From positions 21,144,283 through 21,208,282 of the forward strand of contig OZ038321.1 in the NCBI GenBank assembly GCA_964035795.1: a stretch of 64,000 nucleotides of DNA. The letters run 5' to 3'. Made by a program: the position numbers and the translations under genes. Each line of letters starts with the position of its first letter. Within the stretch, counting starts at the first letter, position 1. The stretch is from Pterobdella sp. o SKG-2022 (lineage: Eukaryota > Annelida > Clitellata > Hirudinida > Piscicolidae). This document shows, piece by piece, positions 15,313-25,885 of this stretch. The notes beneath the pieces were generated by a model. That model had not been told where the DNA came from, did not search any database, and saw nothing but the letters and a program-made list of their open reading frames with translations.

Positions 15313-15490
15313 TTTCGAATGCTTAAAACTTCAAAATTGCATATTTAAAATTTTAGCGGCGTTAAACGTACTACTTTTAACCATGAATTAATAAACTACG
15401 AAGATTAAAAAACCGTTCAGTTTATTGTTAAACACAAATGAAAGTCATTAATAAAAGTCATGAGCAAAATTATGAGAGTTCAATAATGAG

Positions 15491-18400
15491 TTACATATAT
15501 TTTTGATGGTTGTTCAGATAAGATCTCTTGGTGGGTATGCCCATAAGGCCAGGTTTTTTAGAACTTGAAGTTGAGGTCTGAGAATTATAAGCAAACTGTT
15601 TGAAATTTTTAGCAGTAGAGGTCTTAGACGTATTAGATTGGCTATTTTTAGTTTTCTTGGTTGATTTTCTTCTCCAGTTTGTCTTTTTACTCCCATACCA
15701 ACTTTTACCACCAGTTTTTTTGTAGGATGAAGAATTTGAGGTAGGCTCATGTGAAAAATAAGGAGAATCAGATGTGTTTATTGGTGGTCCACTAGATTCA
15801 CCTTGAAAATCCGCCTCTTCCAATTCTATACAAGATAATTTCTCCATGTATTCCATAGTGATGTTTAATATATCAGCTCCGTATTTTTCAGCTTTCATAG
15901 TTGTTACACCTTCAATACCTGAAAGCTCTTGCACGGTAAGAGGCAACTGATCAGCAATTCTTCTAATTGTTTCGTTATTAAATATGTGGGTATAATTGAT
16001 TTTATTTTCAAGTTGTGCTCTATTTTTAGCATAAGTGAGTAATTTGAAATAGCACTCTTCAATCAAAGCTTCTTTAGGATCTTCCACATCTTCTTTCTTT
16101 TGTTCTTCAACTATGCTCTTCACTCCCGCTTTCTTCTGGAAAGGCAGTTTCATCTTTTTATAAAGTAGATCATCAGCTCTCATTCCAAGTTTAATATAGC
16201 AAACAGTATTATCATGATTGGTTACATGGAGTTCTTCATCTAAAATACCTTGAATCACCAACTGTCGGAATAACCTTTCAGAGTCATTTCGATCAAGACC
16301 ATATTTTTGAGCCTTGTCATAGAACTTGATTGTTTGGTGGCCACTTTCAATCACTTTGCTATTTTTAGAACCTTTGAATACCTCCAAGAAATGAAGCAGA
16401 GTGAACCTTGAATAACTTGAACGACATTTTACTTCTCTGATTCCCTGCACGATATCTATAGCGGCTTCGGTAGCATCCCACATTGTGAATTTTTCCTTGG
16501 AAGAACAAGTGTCACAAAGAGCGTTTTTGAACTCACCACATTGAGATCTATCGAAAATTTCACCAAAGTAAGCCATTTGCTGAGATCTTCTACAGTCAGT
16601 TGCATTCTCACAGTATTGTACCATCCTATACAGATTATCTAAATGTACTTTTTTTCCTTCATAGCTTCCGCATTCGTCTCCCTCAATCATTCTTCTTAAC
16701 CTTGCTACATCTTTGTAGGAATAAAAAAGAATGCAAACGGCCAAAAGACCATCTCTCCCAGCCCTTCCTGCCTCTTGATAATAACCCTCTATACTTTTAG
16801 GTAGAGAGAAATGAATAACAAACCTCACGTCGGGTTTATCAATACCCATACCAAAAGCTATTGTGGCACATACTACTTTGCAGTTTGTTTCAGTAATCCA
16901 CCTTTTTTGAATGTCAATTCGTTGGTTATCAGTGAGACCAGCATGATAGGATTGGGCATGAATGCCTGCCTTTCGGAGGTCCTGAGATACTGTATCACAT
17001 TCCCTCCTTGAAAGACAATACACGATTCCTGATTGGCCACTGAACTTACTATTGATGAGATTAATGATTTCGATAGTTAAAGATTTAGGTTTCTTTGAGA
17101 TGAGTTGATATTTAAGGTTAGGTCTATTGAAACTCTGCATGAACCACTTGGTATTTTTCATTCTCAATTGATGCAAAATATCTTGTCTGACTCGAGGAGT
17201 GGCTGTAGCAGTTAGTGCTATCATTGGAACTTGTGAAAATTTTTCTCTCAGCAAATGAAGTTTTTTATAATCTGGTCTGAAATCATGACCCCATTGACTG
17301 ACACAATGTGCTTCATCAATAACAAATCTAGATAACATGTTTCTGTTATGAAGGTTCTCCAAAACACTGAGCAATTTATTACTGCTGCTAATTTTCTCTG
17401 GAGTGAGATAAAGCAATTTCACTGTGATATCTCTGCGACATAAATCAGCATAGACCATTCCTGCTGCTGAAGCAGATAAATCACCAGAGAGATGAGTGGC
17501 ATTCACCCCTAATGACTGCAACTTCTGTACTTGATCTTGTATGAGTGACTTGAGGGGAGAAACCACAATGGTGACACCGTCATCTACAAGTGCAGGTAGT
17601 TGATAGCACAATGACTTGCCTCCTCCAGTAGGCATCAAAACAAAACAATCATGCTTCAACAAAGCAGCGTTGATAGCTTGTAACTGGTTTTTTCTGTATT
17701 TTTTCAAACCAAACACTGTATGAAACACTTGATCGAGTTTTTTTGAATGAGGATGGCTGCTGCTGCTAAAAATTGGAGACACACCATCATCTTTGGCATC
17801 TCCCACAAAAGAAAAAACAGCCTTTTTGATTGTACTCTCGTTTTTATGTAAAATTATCTCGTTCCTTTTATTTACCAATTGTGTTGATGGTGTAGATGCA
17901 TTGTAACAATTGGTATTATTTTCGATATAACTATTGTTAATATAGTTGTTATTTTTGATAGCAGAAATTTCATTTGAAAATGTTTGGTCATTACTTGAAT
18001 CATATTCTATTGTTGTGTCCATGAAACTTTCGTTTACAGGCTTTTTATTGCTTGACATCACCTTTCTCAACTTGTTAACACTTGTTTGAGAAGAAGTCTT
18101 ATTTATAAGACTAGGACTTGAAGGAATATCATTTCTTGTACTGTTACCATCATCAACTTCCTCATCTTCACCATTTGAATTTATCCAGACATCTTTATCA
18201 GTGCTTGAATCAAAATTTATTAATTTTTTCTTCAATGTATTTGGTGCTTTTGTATCAAGTTTTTTATGTTTAATCTGTTTCATATCACACTCTTCTTCAA
18301 GTGAGTCATCTTTGTTGAGGAATGATGAAAGACTCTCAAGAATATTATTGCCATTTAGAGAGCTTAGCAAACTTTGTTTCATAGCAATGAGCTCTTGAAG

Positions 18401-19539
18401 TTTGTTGATATCGATGCTTTTAAGAGACAATAGATCTTGGAGACTTATTGTACTCATTAGGTTACTGATATCATCTATAACCTTGATGTACTGCATCACT
18501 TGTTCAGGCACTTTTGATGAAGAGTTTAGCTTCTTTTTAATTTTTGGTTTTGAGGTAGATTTCTTTATTGTTTTGGGTAATGTTTTTGAATCTGAATCAT
18601 AACTGAATTTACTTTTTTTCAAGTCATTCACATTTGCTTTTTCTTGAGTATCCACGTCTGATGGTAGTCTTCTCTTAATTTTCAAAGTTGATGGAAAGTT
18701 ATTGTTTTTTAGAAGTTTTTTATTTCTTGTGATGCTGAAACTAGCCTCAATAATATCATCATCAGTATCATCTTCACTTTTTTGAACATTATTTATTTTA
18801 TTATTTGAAATGATTTCATGTTTTGGTGTAGTGAGTTTGATATCCTCATCAGAAACATCAATTACCTCATCACTTACAAAATTGTTTGAAATTGCACTAA
18901 GAGGAGTCCTAGTTATATAAGGTAGATCTTGTTTTTGCGAATTAGATAAGTTTGGGAACATAGCTTTATCTTTTTCTTCCAAACCATTTGTTTTCATTAA
19001 AGGTTGAATACAGCCAACAACTTTAGCTAAGGGTTTTTTGTCTGAGTTGATACTTGTTTTTTCTTCAGATTTGAAAGTAATAGGGTTTTGTAACAATAAG
19101 TTTTGAGAACTACATTCCTTCATTATACCTTCTTCTTCTTCTAATAGTTCATCTAAATCACAAGACAAATCATCTTGATAAACAATTTTATTCGTTTTGA
19201 ATGAATCTGAACTTTTTATGAAGATGTCTGAAAGTTAAAAAAAATGATAATAAATGTATATAATTTAAATATTAACAAACCATTTTTGGCAATATTATTG
19301 TTACTTTTATTTGTGGATAGTTTGTTGAAATAGCTTTTAATGCTAGAAGTATTTGATGATTTGAAACTATCATTTCTGGTGAAACTTGTAGAATCTTCAT
19401 TATTATTTAACTCTATTAACCTATTCGGAGTACAAGCTGTATCACCTTCAACATTAGCTAATTGCCGATCTAAATGTGACAAATCAACATTTGCAAATCT
19501 TTTCACTGAAAATGTTTTTTTAAATTCAAACTTTTTCAT
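15491..19539 (-). CDS. BLM: RecQ helicase BLM (Bloom syndrome protein homolog)
   Basis: Two coding exons, 19539-19281 and 19227-15491, joined in phase 1; 1331 aa predicted (human 1417). The N-terminal half is Ser/Lys/acidic and disordered, with a BDHCT-like segment around residues 326-380 (IDDISNLMSTISLQDLLSLK). The helicase core has Walker A MPTGGGKSLCYQLPA (about residue 620), DEAH in VIDEAHCVSQWGHDFRPDY with the RecQ aromatic-rich loop (about 723), and motif VI YYQEAGRAGRDG. The RecQ zinc-binding cysteines follow (YCENATDCRRSQQM... CDTC, about 957-990), then RQC and an HRDC domain (about 1152-1212, LPLTVQELSGIEGVTTMKAE). BLM is a nuclear 3'-5' helicase that dissolves double Holliday junctions with TOP3A-RMI. 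All catalytic motifs are intact. The 3.7-kb second exon is unusually long for this locus. The start shares a 272-bp divergent intergenic region with TADA1. Confidence 0.95.
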
Positions 19540-19811
19540 TTTCAATGAAAAGAGCAATTAGCTCAAAACAGATTAAGTTAATTAAAAATAAATTTACTTA
19601 TACGATTTCAAATAGTTGGTGCGCTAAAAAATAGAATGCTTACAAGTGTGTAAAATGAAAAATTAAGTTTTTGTTTTGGAAACATTAAACAACAATTCTT
19701 TGGAAAAAAATTTTTATTTCAATTTTATTCAAAATTTATTTTTCCACTTTGAAAATTTTATCTGTATAAAAGTTAATTGCTATCAATTATTTCTAATTGC
19801 TGAAACGGATA
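19540..19811. promoter_or_regulatory. Probable bidirectional promoter, BLM (-) / TADA1 (+)
   Basis: Only 272 bp separate the two start codons, which point away from each other, so both promoters and 5' UTRs must overlap here unless a start exon is missing. The segment is AT-rich. I see no clear core-promoter element or GC-rich island. Inferred from gene layout alone. Confidence 0.45.
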
Positions 19812-22780
19812 ATGAAATCTTCAAATCAATTGTGCAAGGATTTGACTCAAGCTCAAAAGAAACTTGCTGATTTTCTTGGAAACGAAATCAATGAGTAATA
19901 AAAATTTAGATTTTATTCAAATAATTAATTATCGTTTGTTTTTCAGATATTATAGTTTACTGAAATCATGGTTTAGAGGAAATGTGAGTTGATAAACAGT
20001 TTTTTCGAAGAAGAAAATTTTATTCATGTTTTTTTATTCAGTTGTCAAAGAATGAATTTGATTTACAAGCAAGAAACATTATCCCACATGAATCAAGTTG
20101 AAATATATTTATAATGTGTTAAATAATGTACATTGAATAATTGAAAGAGTTTTATCAATACTGCTCAAAACCATTTTTATTCAGTACACCTTCACAACAA
20201 CTTTCTCTTGTCACTCTTAACGAAATGTGGCAGCTTTGATTCATCTTTAGGTTAGGTTCGTTTTGTTTATTTTCAAAGTTTGTTCACATTTTATGTTAAA
20301 TAGAAGGAAAAGGAGGAAGAGTGAGGAAAAAGTTCAAAAAGAGCCATGAAGATGAAAATAATGATATTATAATGCCTGAAGTAGAGGAATCAACAAGTTT
20401 TGTAAGCATATTCATTTAAAATAATCATCATACCAAATCATCTATTTTTTTGACTCCATATAGCAACAGTTTATACCAGCTGAACCATTAAGCACCATAC
20501 CACAAGTGCCCAACCATGCCATTCCTCTGAAATTTAGAGGTTCATGCATCTTTAATTAAATAAAGTCAAAAAAATATTTTTTTTACATAAGCTTTATCAA
20601 ATAATTTTTGGCTTATTTTTTATATAACTAATGTCAGAGTTCTCAAGCAAATTGAGTTTGAGTTTGATTCCCACACAACCTCTGATCCATTGTCGTTTGT
20701 TTGTGGCTGCTTGGGAGAGGGGCATCGAGGAAGTGACGGATGAATGTGTTGATCTTCTCTACCAGGCCGTTATTGTCAGTAATGATATTTTACAGTATAT
20801 GAACTTATATTAATGCTAATAACAAACAAAGATTTTACACGATTTTTTCAAATTATACAGTTTTTTATAAGATAATCTCACATTATAAAGTACCGACTAA
20901 TAGAAAATTTTTCATTTTCATTTTCAACATTTACTTGAAAAGTGTTTCAAATTAGCCTTCTAACAATATCAATTTTAAGATTCACTCATTTAAGCAGCAT
21001 TGTTATGCGTTTTCTTTAGTATTACTTTTATATTGTTTCAAGTTAATTTTGCATTTTCACTGGTTAAAATTTTGCTTCAGAATATGCAAATTATTAACTT
21101 ACGACCTTGTTTTTTTTGTAGGTTCGTTTAGCTTAATTGGTAGAGCACTATTATTATTATTAAGATTATTATAGCGCACAGTTATCAATTTAAGATTGCT
21201 TCAGAGGCGCTCAAGGTTTGTAAGATATTATGACTGGGGATGTTTATGGTATAAGTGAGTTTTCAAAACTTTGCAAAAGTTCATGAGAGAAGACGATGAG
21301 CGCAAGTTAGAGGGAAGTGAATTCTACAGACGTGGAGCCTGGTGAGAGAAAGAGTGACAAGTAAACGAGCTTGAAGAAACAGGTTGATGAAGCTGGAGAC
21401 CAGAATGAAAAGATCTGAGTGGTTGACGTGTGTGTGTGATAGACAAAAGATCAAAAAGATAAGCAGGTTGTTCAAGCTTGAGAGTGCAGGTAATGAGCCA
21501 AAGTAATTTAAACTTTCATCTTTGGGAGACAGATAGCCAGTGCAAACGATCAAGACAGTGTTTAGAGGACGGTAGATCACCGATAGAAACAAACAGTGTG
21601 ACGAAAAAGACACTTTGGCTGTCAATGATTCAAAAGAAGAATGGGACGGAGATTTAATGATGTCCAATCTAATGGAGTTTCTGGAAATTACAGAAATACC
21701 TCCGCCTCATTTGCCGATGAAAGTGCAAGACATGAAAGCCATGAGGCACTATGTCACTAGACTAAGCATTTGAAGCTACCGGGTTTGATCTTGTGTAAGG
21801 CTAAAAATTAAAACATTTTTTACAGTGATTTTTACGCTAAATTTAATTTTTATTAAAAGCTATGGATATTACGTGATAATACGTTACATAATTGACCCAT
21901 TATATTACACTACAGATCTTTGTCAAAAATATCTTCCAAGCCTTAGTCACTCACAAATATGGCTTCCAAATTATGAAAAGCCATCCCAAAAGCTCAGCTG
22001 TTTCTTTAGATAATTTCGTTCATTTGATTGGTTCTGTATATCCAACTTTTTCACTCATGCCTAATATAACCACATCCAGTACAACACCTACCATGTTAGT
22101 TTTTGTTAGCTTATATTTTTCACCTCTAATAGACTTTAAATTTAAAGTAATTTATATGAGCGTGATAAATAATTTTAAAAATTTTCAATTTTTTATTAAA
22201 ACTCGTAGTGGTAGTGAGGATGAAGTGGTACCATCGTATATGCACCATGAAGCATCAAAAGCATTGTCTCAACCATCACACATCTCCCATGAAGTCAACC
22301 TCTTCGACTTACTAGAACTTTTACAGGTAACTAATTTAATTTTTGCATTATTTATAACAAGTGTTTCAGAAAAAATTCTTTTATAATTCAATCAAAATAC
22401 TAACTTTTTAGAGACATCCTAATGTACTTATAAGCAATATCAACGGTTTTCAATGTCAATTTATGGGAAAAAATTAGTACAATTATTGAGCAAAAAAATA
22501 GCTATAATTTTTGATAAGTTTAGTCTTATCATAAAACATTAGCGAAAAAAGTTATTTAGTAACTCAAAATACTGTTATATTCATTTGTTCTTTCGCCTTT
22601 TTCATTTTTGAATTCAATCTACATAGTTATATTTAAAAAGTCTATGTTCCTTAGACAAAGAAGAAAGTAATAGCAAGCAGGTCCCTGTGCAGAATCACAG
22701 AGGAAAGGATTATTCATAAATTATATCATCCATCTCAAGAGCTCATCACAGTAGAAAAAGCCGTTAAACGTGCTATATGA
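19812..22780 (+). CDS. TADA1: SAGA coactivator subunit TADA1 (ADA1/HFI1)
   Basis: Ten exons with closing phases: 19812-19894, 19947-19983, 20042-20096, 20185-20250, 20304-20401, 20464-20539, 20638-20774, 21916-22094, 22209-22326, 22655-22780 (stop). Predicted 324 aa (human 335). Matches to TADA1 run end to end: AQKKLADFLGNE, YYSLLKSWF with LSKNEFDLQAR, HLHNNFLLSLLTKCGSF, a basic GKGGRVRKKF stretch, then LIHCRLFVAAWERGIEEVTD from the histone-fold region, and the C-terminal VNLFDLLELLQ and ERIIHKLYHPS. TADA1 is a core structural subunit of the nuclear SAGA acetyltransferase complex. The 1.1-kb intron after exon 7 hosts an antisense LINE relic. The acceptor of exon 9 could instead sit a few bases further on. 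The gene ends 93 bp from the stop of OMA1, in convergent orientation. Confidence 0.92.
21140..21785 (-). mobile_element. Decayed CR1/L2-like LINE fragment (endonuclease part plus 3' tail) in a TADA1 intron
   Basis: On the minus strand, GFHVLHFHRQ then, after a frameshift, GGGISVISRNS, SFESLTAKVS and LFLSVIYRP follow the order of the apurinic endonuclease domain of CR1/L2-type elements (HFPRxxxRGGGV...SFE...YRPP), then THVNHSDLF resembling NIHVDKPDS. Near 21215-21140 the same strand has GTGCGCTATAATAATC followed by (TAA)n, a typical LINE 3' end. The middle is deleted. A tRNA box-A-like string (TAGCTTAATTGGTAGAGC) adjoins at about 21128. Stops and frameshifts show it is dead. Confidence 0.65.
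22494..22590. repeat. Dispersed repeat with palindromic core, copy 1
   Basis: Shares an extended match with 56840-56900: GCTATAATTTTTGATAAGTT then TAGTCTTATCATAAAACATT and AGCGAAAAA. The centre GATAAGTTTAG(T/C)CTTATC is an imperfect palindrome. It lies in the last intron of TADA1. Probably a short MITE-like or satellite unit. Confidence 0.55.
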
Positions 22781-22873
22781 CTTTATTGAACGTTGTAATA
22801 TTTCCATTATTTGTGAATACGACAGGACAGTAAAAGTTTAATTTTTTTATAATAAACGATCGATTAATGACTT

Positions 22874-25571
22874 TCAAGAGTCAGGTCGTTTGGAAAGACA
22901 TTGTTTTAACAAGTTTTGCAGCATAATAACGTCAGAGCTTTGTTGGAAGGGAGGCAGTTGTGAGCACTTACACACTTCCCTCAATTTCATCCACTGCGGC
23001 GTTCAATTATTATAAGTATTAAAATTGAGATTTATTTTAAAATATAATGGATTCAATCTCACTTTATTTATTTGACTATCAAGATTTTTGGTTCTAGTTT
23101 CAAAGTTGGGATGAGTTGACAAAAATTCAGGAATTTCTTCGTTGTTTAGATGCTCACTGTTAAGGATGTCTTTATTGGCGTGGTGTCGTTGTAACTGTGC
23201 AATCAGATCAAATTTATTCCACAACACACCACCCTCCCTCGGATCGTAACACGCCTATAGTTATTTAATACTTATTAAAAAAGCGCGATATCATAATTAT
23301 ATTGACTTGGCGATATTTTTATTGCACAAAAATGAAGCAATAGAAATCTTAAAGAAATTGTGAAGCCTTCAAGAAAAAAATATCCTGTAGCTGTCAGTTA
23401 GTTTAAGGACCTCATTTTTTACATACATTTTGAGCGTAAAACATCCGATCAGACCGTATATTAATAGTATGAAACCATGGATAAATCAATTGACCGTAAA
23501 ATTATAATTATCATGAAACCTTGGAGATAAGCATAAGAGCCACATCGTCAGCTTCGGTTTCGAGTTTTCTACTATATGGAAGATGTAACAGCACCTGTTA
23601 ATTTAAGACGTTCGTACTTCACTTTAAGCTAATCTATACTTCATTATCATCATCGTTTTGCGTCCATTTCATAAATAGAATGTATTAATACATGAAAGAT
23701 ATGTATGTGAATCAATATTCATGAAACTATTGTGAAAATAGTCTTAGAAGAAAAAACATATTCAAAAAGCAATGAGCACTAAACATTTAAACAAAGTACG
23801 AAGACTCGCTATAACTATAACTTTATCAAGTGAGATTTAATGTTGTGCGTTATGGCTGGCTCAAAGTAATCAAAAATAAATCTTTATAAAGCGCAGTAAA
23901 TGATTAAAGGTGAAATACATAAATAAACTACCATCATAACTTTGTCACATATCCATTGTGTTAATAAGGCTAATCCATCAACCGGTATCAAGGTCCATAT
24001 AGTGGCTATGATTATCAAAAAGAAAAGATCTATTATTCCACCTCTACTCACTTGCTCTGCCTGCAATATTGAGAAATAAATTGAAACATAAATTATCATT
24101 ATAGAACTATATGAAACTTAGTCTGTGAACTTGTCTAAAAGATAGTTATTTATGAATACTCTTGACTATTTCCTGAGTATGAACTTTATAGATTATAGAT
24201 TTCAACAGCAAAATAAATAATTTTTTTAATTATAACAGTTTTTATTCAAAAAGATGAGCTACCAAGGTCACTAAAACAATCAATGTTGAGAATCAATTAT
24301 AAAACTGAATACAAATTGAACATTGAATAATATGAACATTTTATGTGCTGAACACAATCTATATAATTGGGAAATTAGAACTTTGTATATAACTTTCAAG
24401 CATTACATAAGCGGCTTGTGATAAAAATTTAAATACAAACTAAACCAATTATATTTAAAGTTTTTTATTTCAATAAACGTCATAAACCACATCTCTATGA
24501 AAAACATTAGATATTAACAGCGTGGTTGAGGAGAGTGTGAGCCATTTCATGAGTAACTATAAAGGCTAGTTGGTGGTCATTGGAAATGATTTTCAAGAGA
24601 CCTGTGTTTATGAAGATTTCACCTGTCTTGCTTAATTATTTTTTTAATGTGTACTTTTCATGAAGTTTGTTTATGAGAAGGTTATAGTAATACTTTTAAA
24701 AGATATAATTCAGAAATCTTTAATACTTCTTAACCCATGTTAAAAAATTATAATCTTAAAGGCCAAAATTCTCATCTTATTGACATATTATAACTGTAGC
24801 TTGCTTACAGGTAGTACAAAAGCATTACTGGCATCATCTTCTATTAGATAAATAGTCCATATTTGGTTTTTCATCATATCAAAATCTTGGTTGCAGTTTA
24901 TAACTTTTTGAATTACATTAGCCACTCTTTTGTAAGTTTGAAGATTTCCCTGTATTACTTTACCCTCCATATCTTCTAGTTTCTGTAAATTAAATTATCA
25001 TATATTTTATATAAAAATGAATTATTGTTAATTTTTTAATTCCTTTTCTTTGAGACTAAAAATTTAAATCAAATATTGTACATATTCACAATATTTACTT
25101 TTTTGAGTTCAATATTTGATAAGACTTTCAATTGTTTTTTGGATAACCCAATAAATCTTTTCCTATTAGTCAAAGGTGTTGTTTCAAGATGAGAATAATA
25201 AAATAAACCTCCAGTTAAAGATAAAAAAACCGTTGGTAAACCAACATATATAGGATTTTTTATATAATTTGATTTATAATGATTCTTTTTTGTTTCTGGC
25301 AATTTTTTCCACCATCTTCTTAAAACCCTATAATTATTTTAAAAAATTGAATACAATAATGAAAAAAATTGAACTAATCAAACTACCTTCCTGATATCAC
25401 AGAAAAGACTTTTGATATTGGCTTTACCAATGCAAGGAACATAGGATTAATATTTTTTCTAGAAGTTGTATGAAAAGTTGTTTTTTGTATAACATTTTGA
25501 AAGTTAGTTTCAAGATTATAACATGATTTTAAAAAATGAATGTCAAAAACTTTTGAAAGAAATTTTGACAT
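22874..25571 (-). CDS. OMA1: Mitochondrial metalloendopeptidase OMA1
   Basis: Eight exons with closing phases: 25571-25387, 25327-25099, 24982-24809, 24626-24519, 24060-23932, 23594-23520, 23254-23063, 22993-22874 (stop). Predicted 403 aa. The Ser/Lys-rich N-terminus with FHTTSRKN looks like a mitochondrial targeting sequence. A membrane segment (IYVGLPTVFLSLTGGLFYY) is followed by ETTPLTNRKRF, conserved in OMA1. The M48 zinc site is THEMAH (HExxH), inside DHQLAFIVTHEMAHTLLNH; the third ligand lies in SRKLETEADD. PEFLSTHPNFETRTKNL is the family C-terminal motif, and a WMKLREVCKC tail ends the protein. OMA1 is a stress-activated inner-membrane protease that cleaves OPA1 and DELE1 in vertebrates. 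The active-site residues are intact. It starts 314 bp from DNAI4, in divergent orientation. Confidence 0.94.
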
Positions 25572-25885
25572 TTCTTCATTGAGGATTTTAAAAGTGAAGA
25601 AAGTTGAAAGTGTAAAAATTTTTTCAATTTAAAAGTACAGTTCTAATATATTTTTTTGTTGTAACCAATTATTTTTTAAATTTTTGTATTTTAGTCGTTC
25701 CATATTAACCGCTACTTCAAGAGAATTTCAAATCATAAAATGAAAATCTTATTTTATTTAAAAAAATTTTTCACTTTCGATGAAGTTATAAATAAATAAT
25801 TTGAATTAAAAACTAAGACTTGAACGTAAATATAAGCGTTGGTAACTTATCAGTTTTAGTGTTTGCAGAACTTAAAGTTTTGAAA
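25572..25885. promoter_or_regulatory. Divergent intergenic region, OMA1 (-) / DNAI4 (+)
   Basis: The two start codons are 314 bp apart and point away from each other, so a shared promoter region is likely. A possible acceptor (tttgcag, ending near 25867) just before the DNAI4 ATG could mark a 5' UTR intron. No core element is recognised. Confidence 0.4.

Noticed and set aside
21892..22386. 164-aa plus-strand open frame as a separate gene
   Set aside because: Contains TADA1 exons 8 and 9 with the intron read through; splice sites and family match explain it better.
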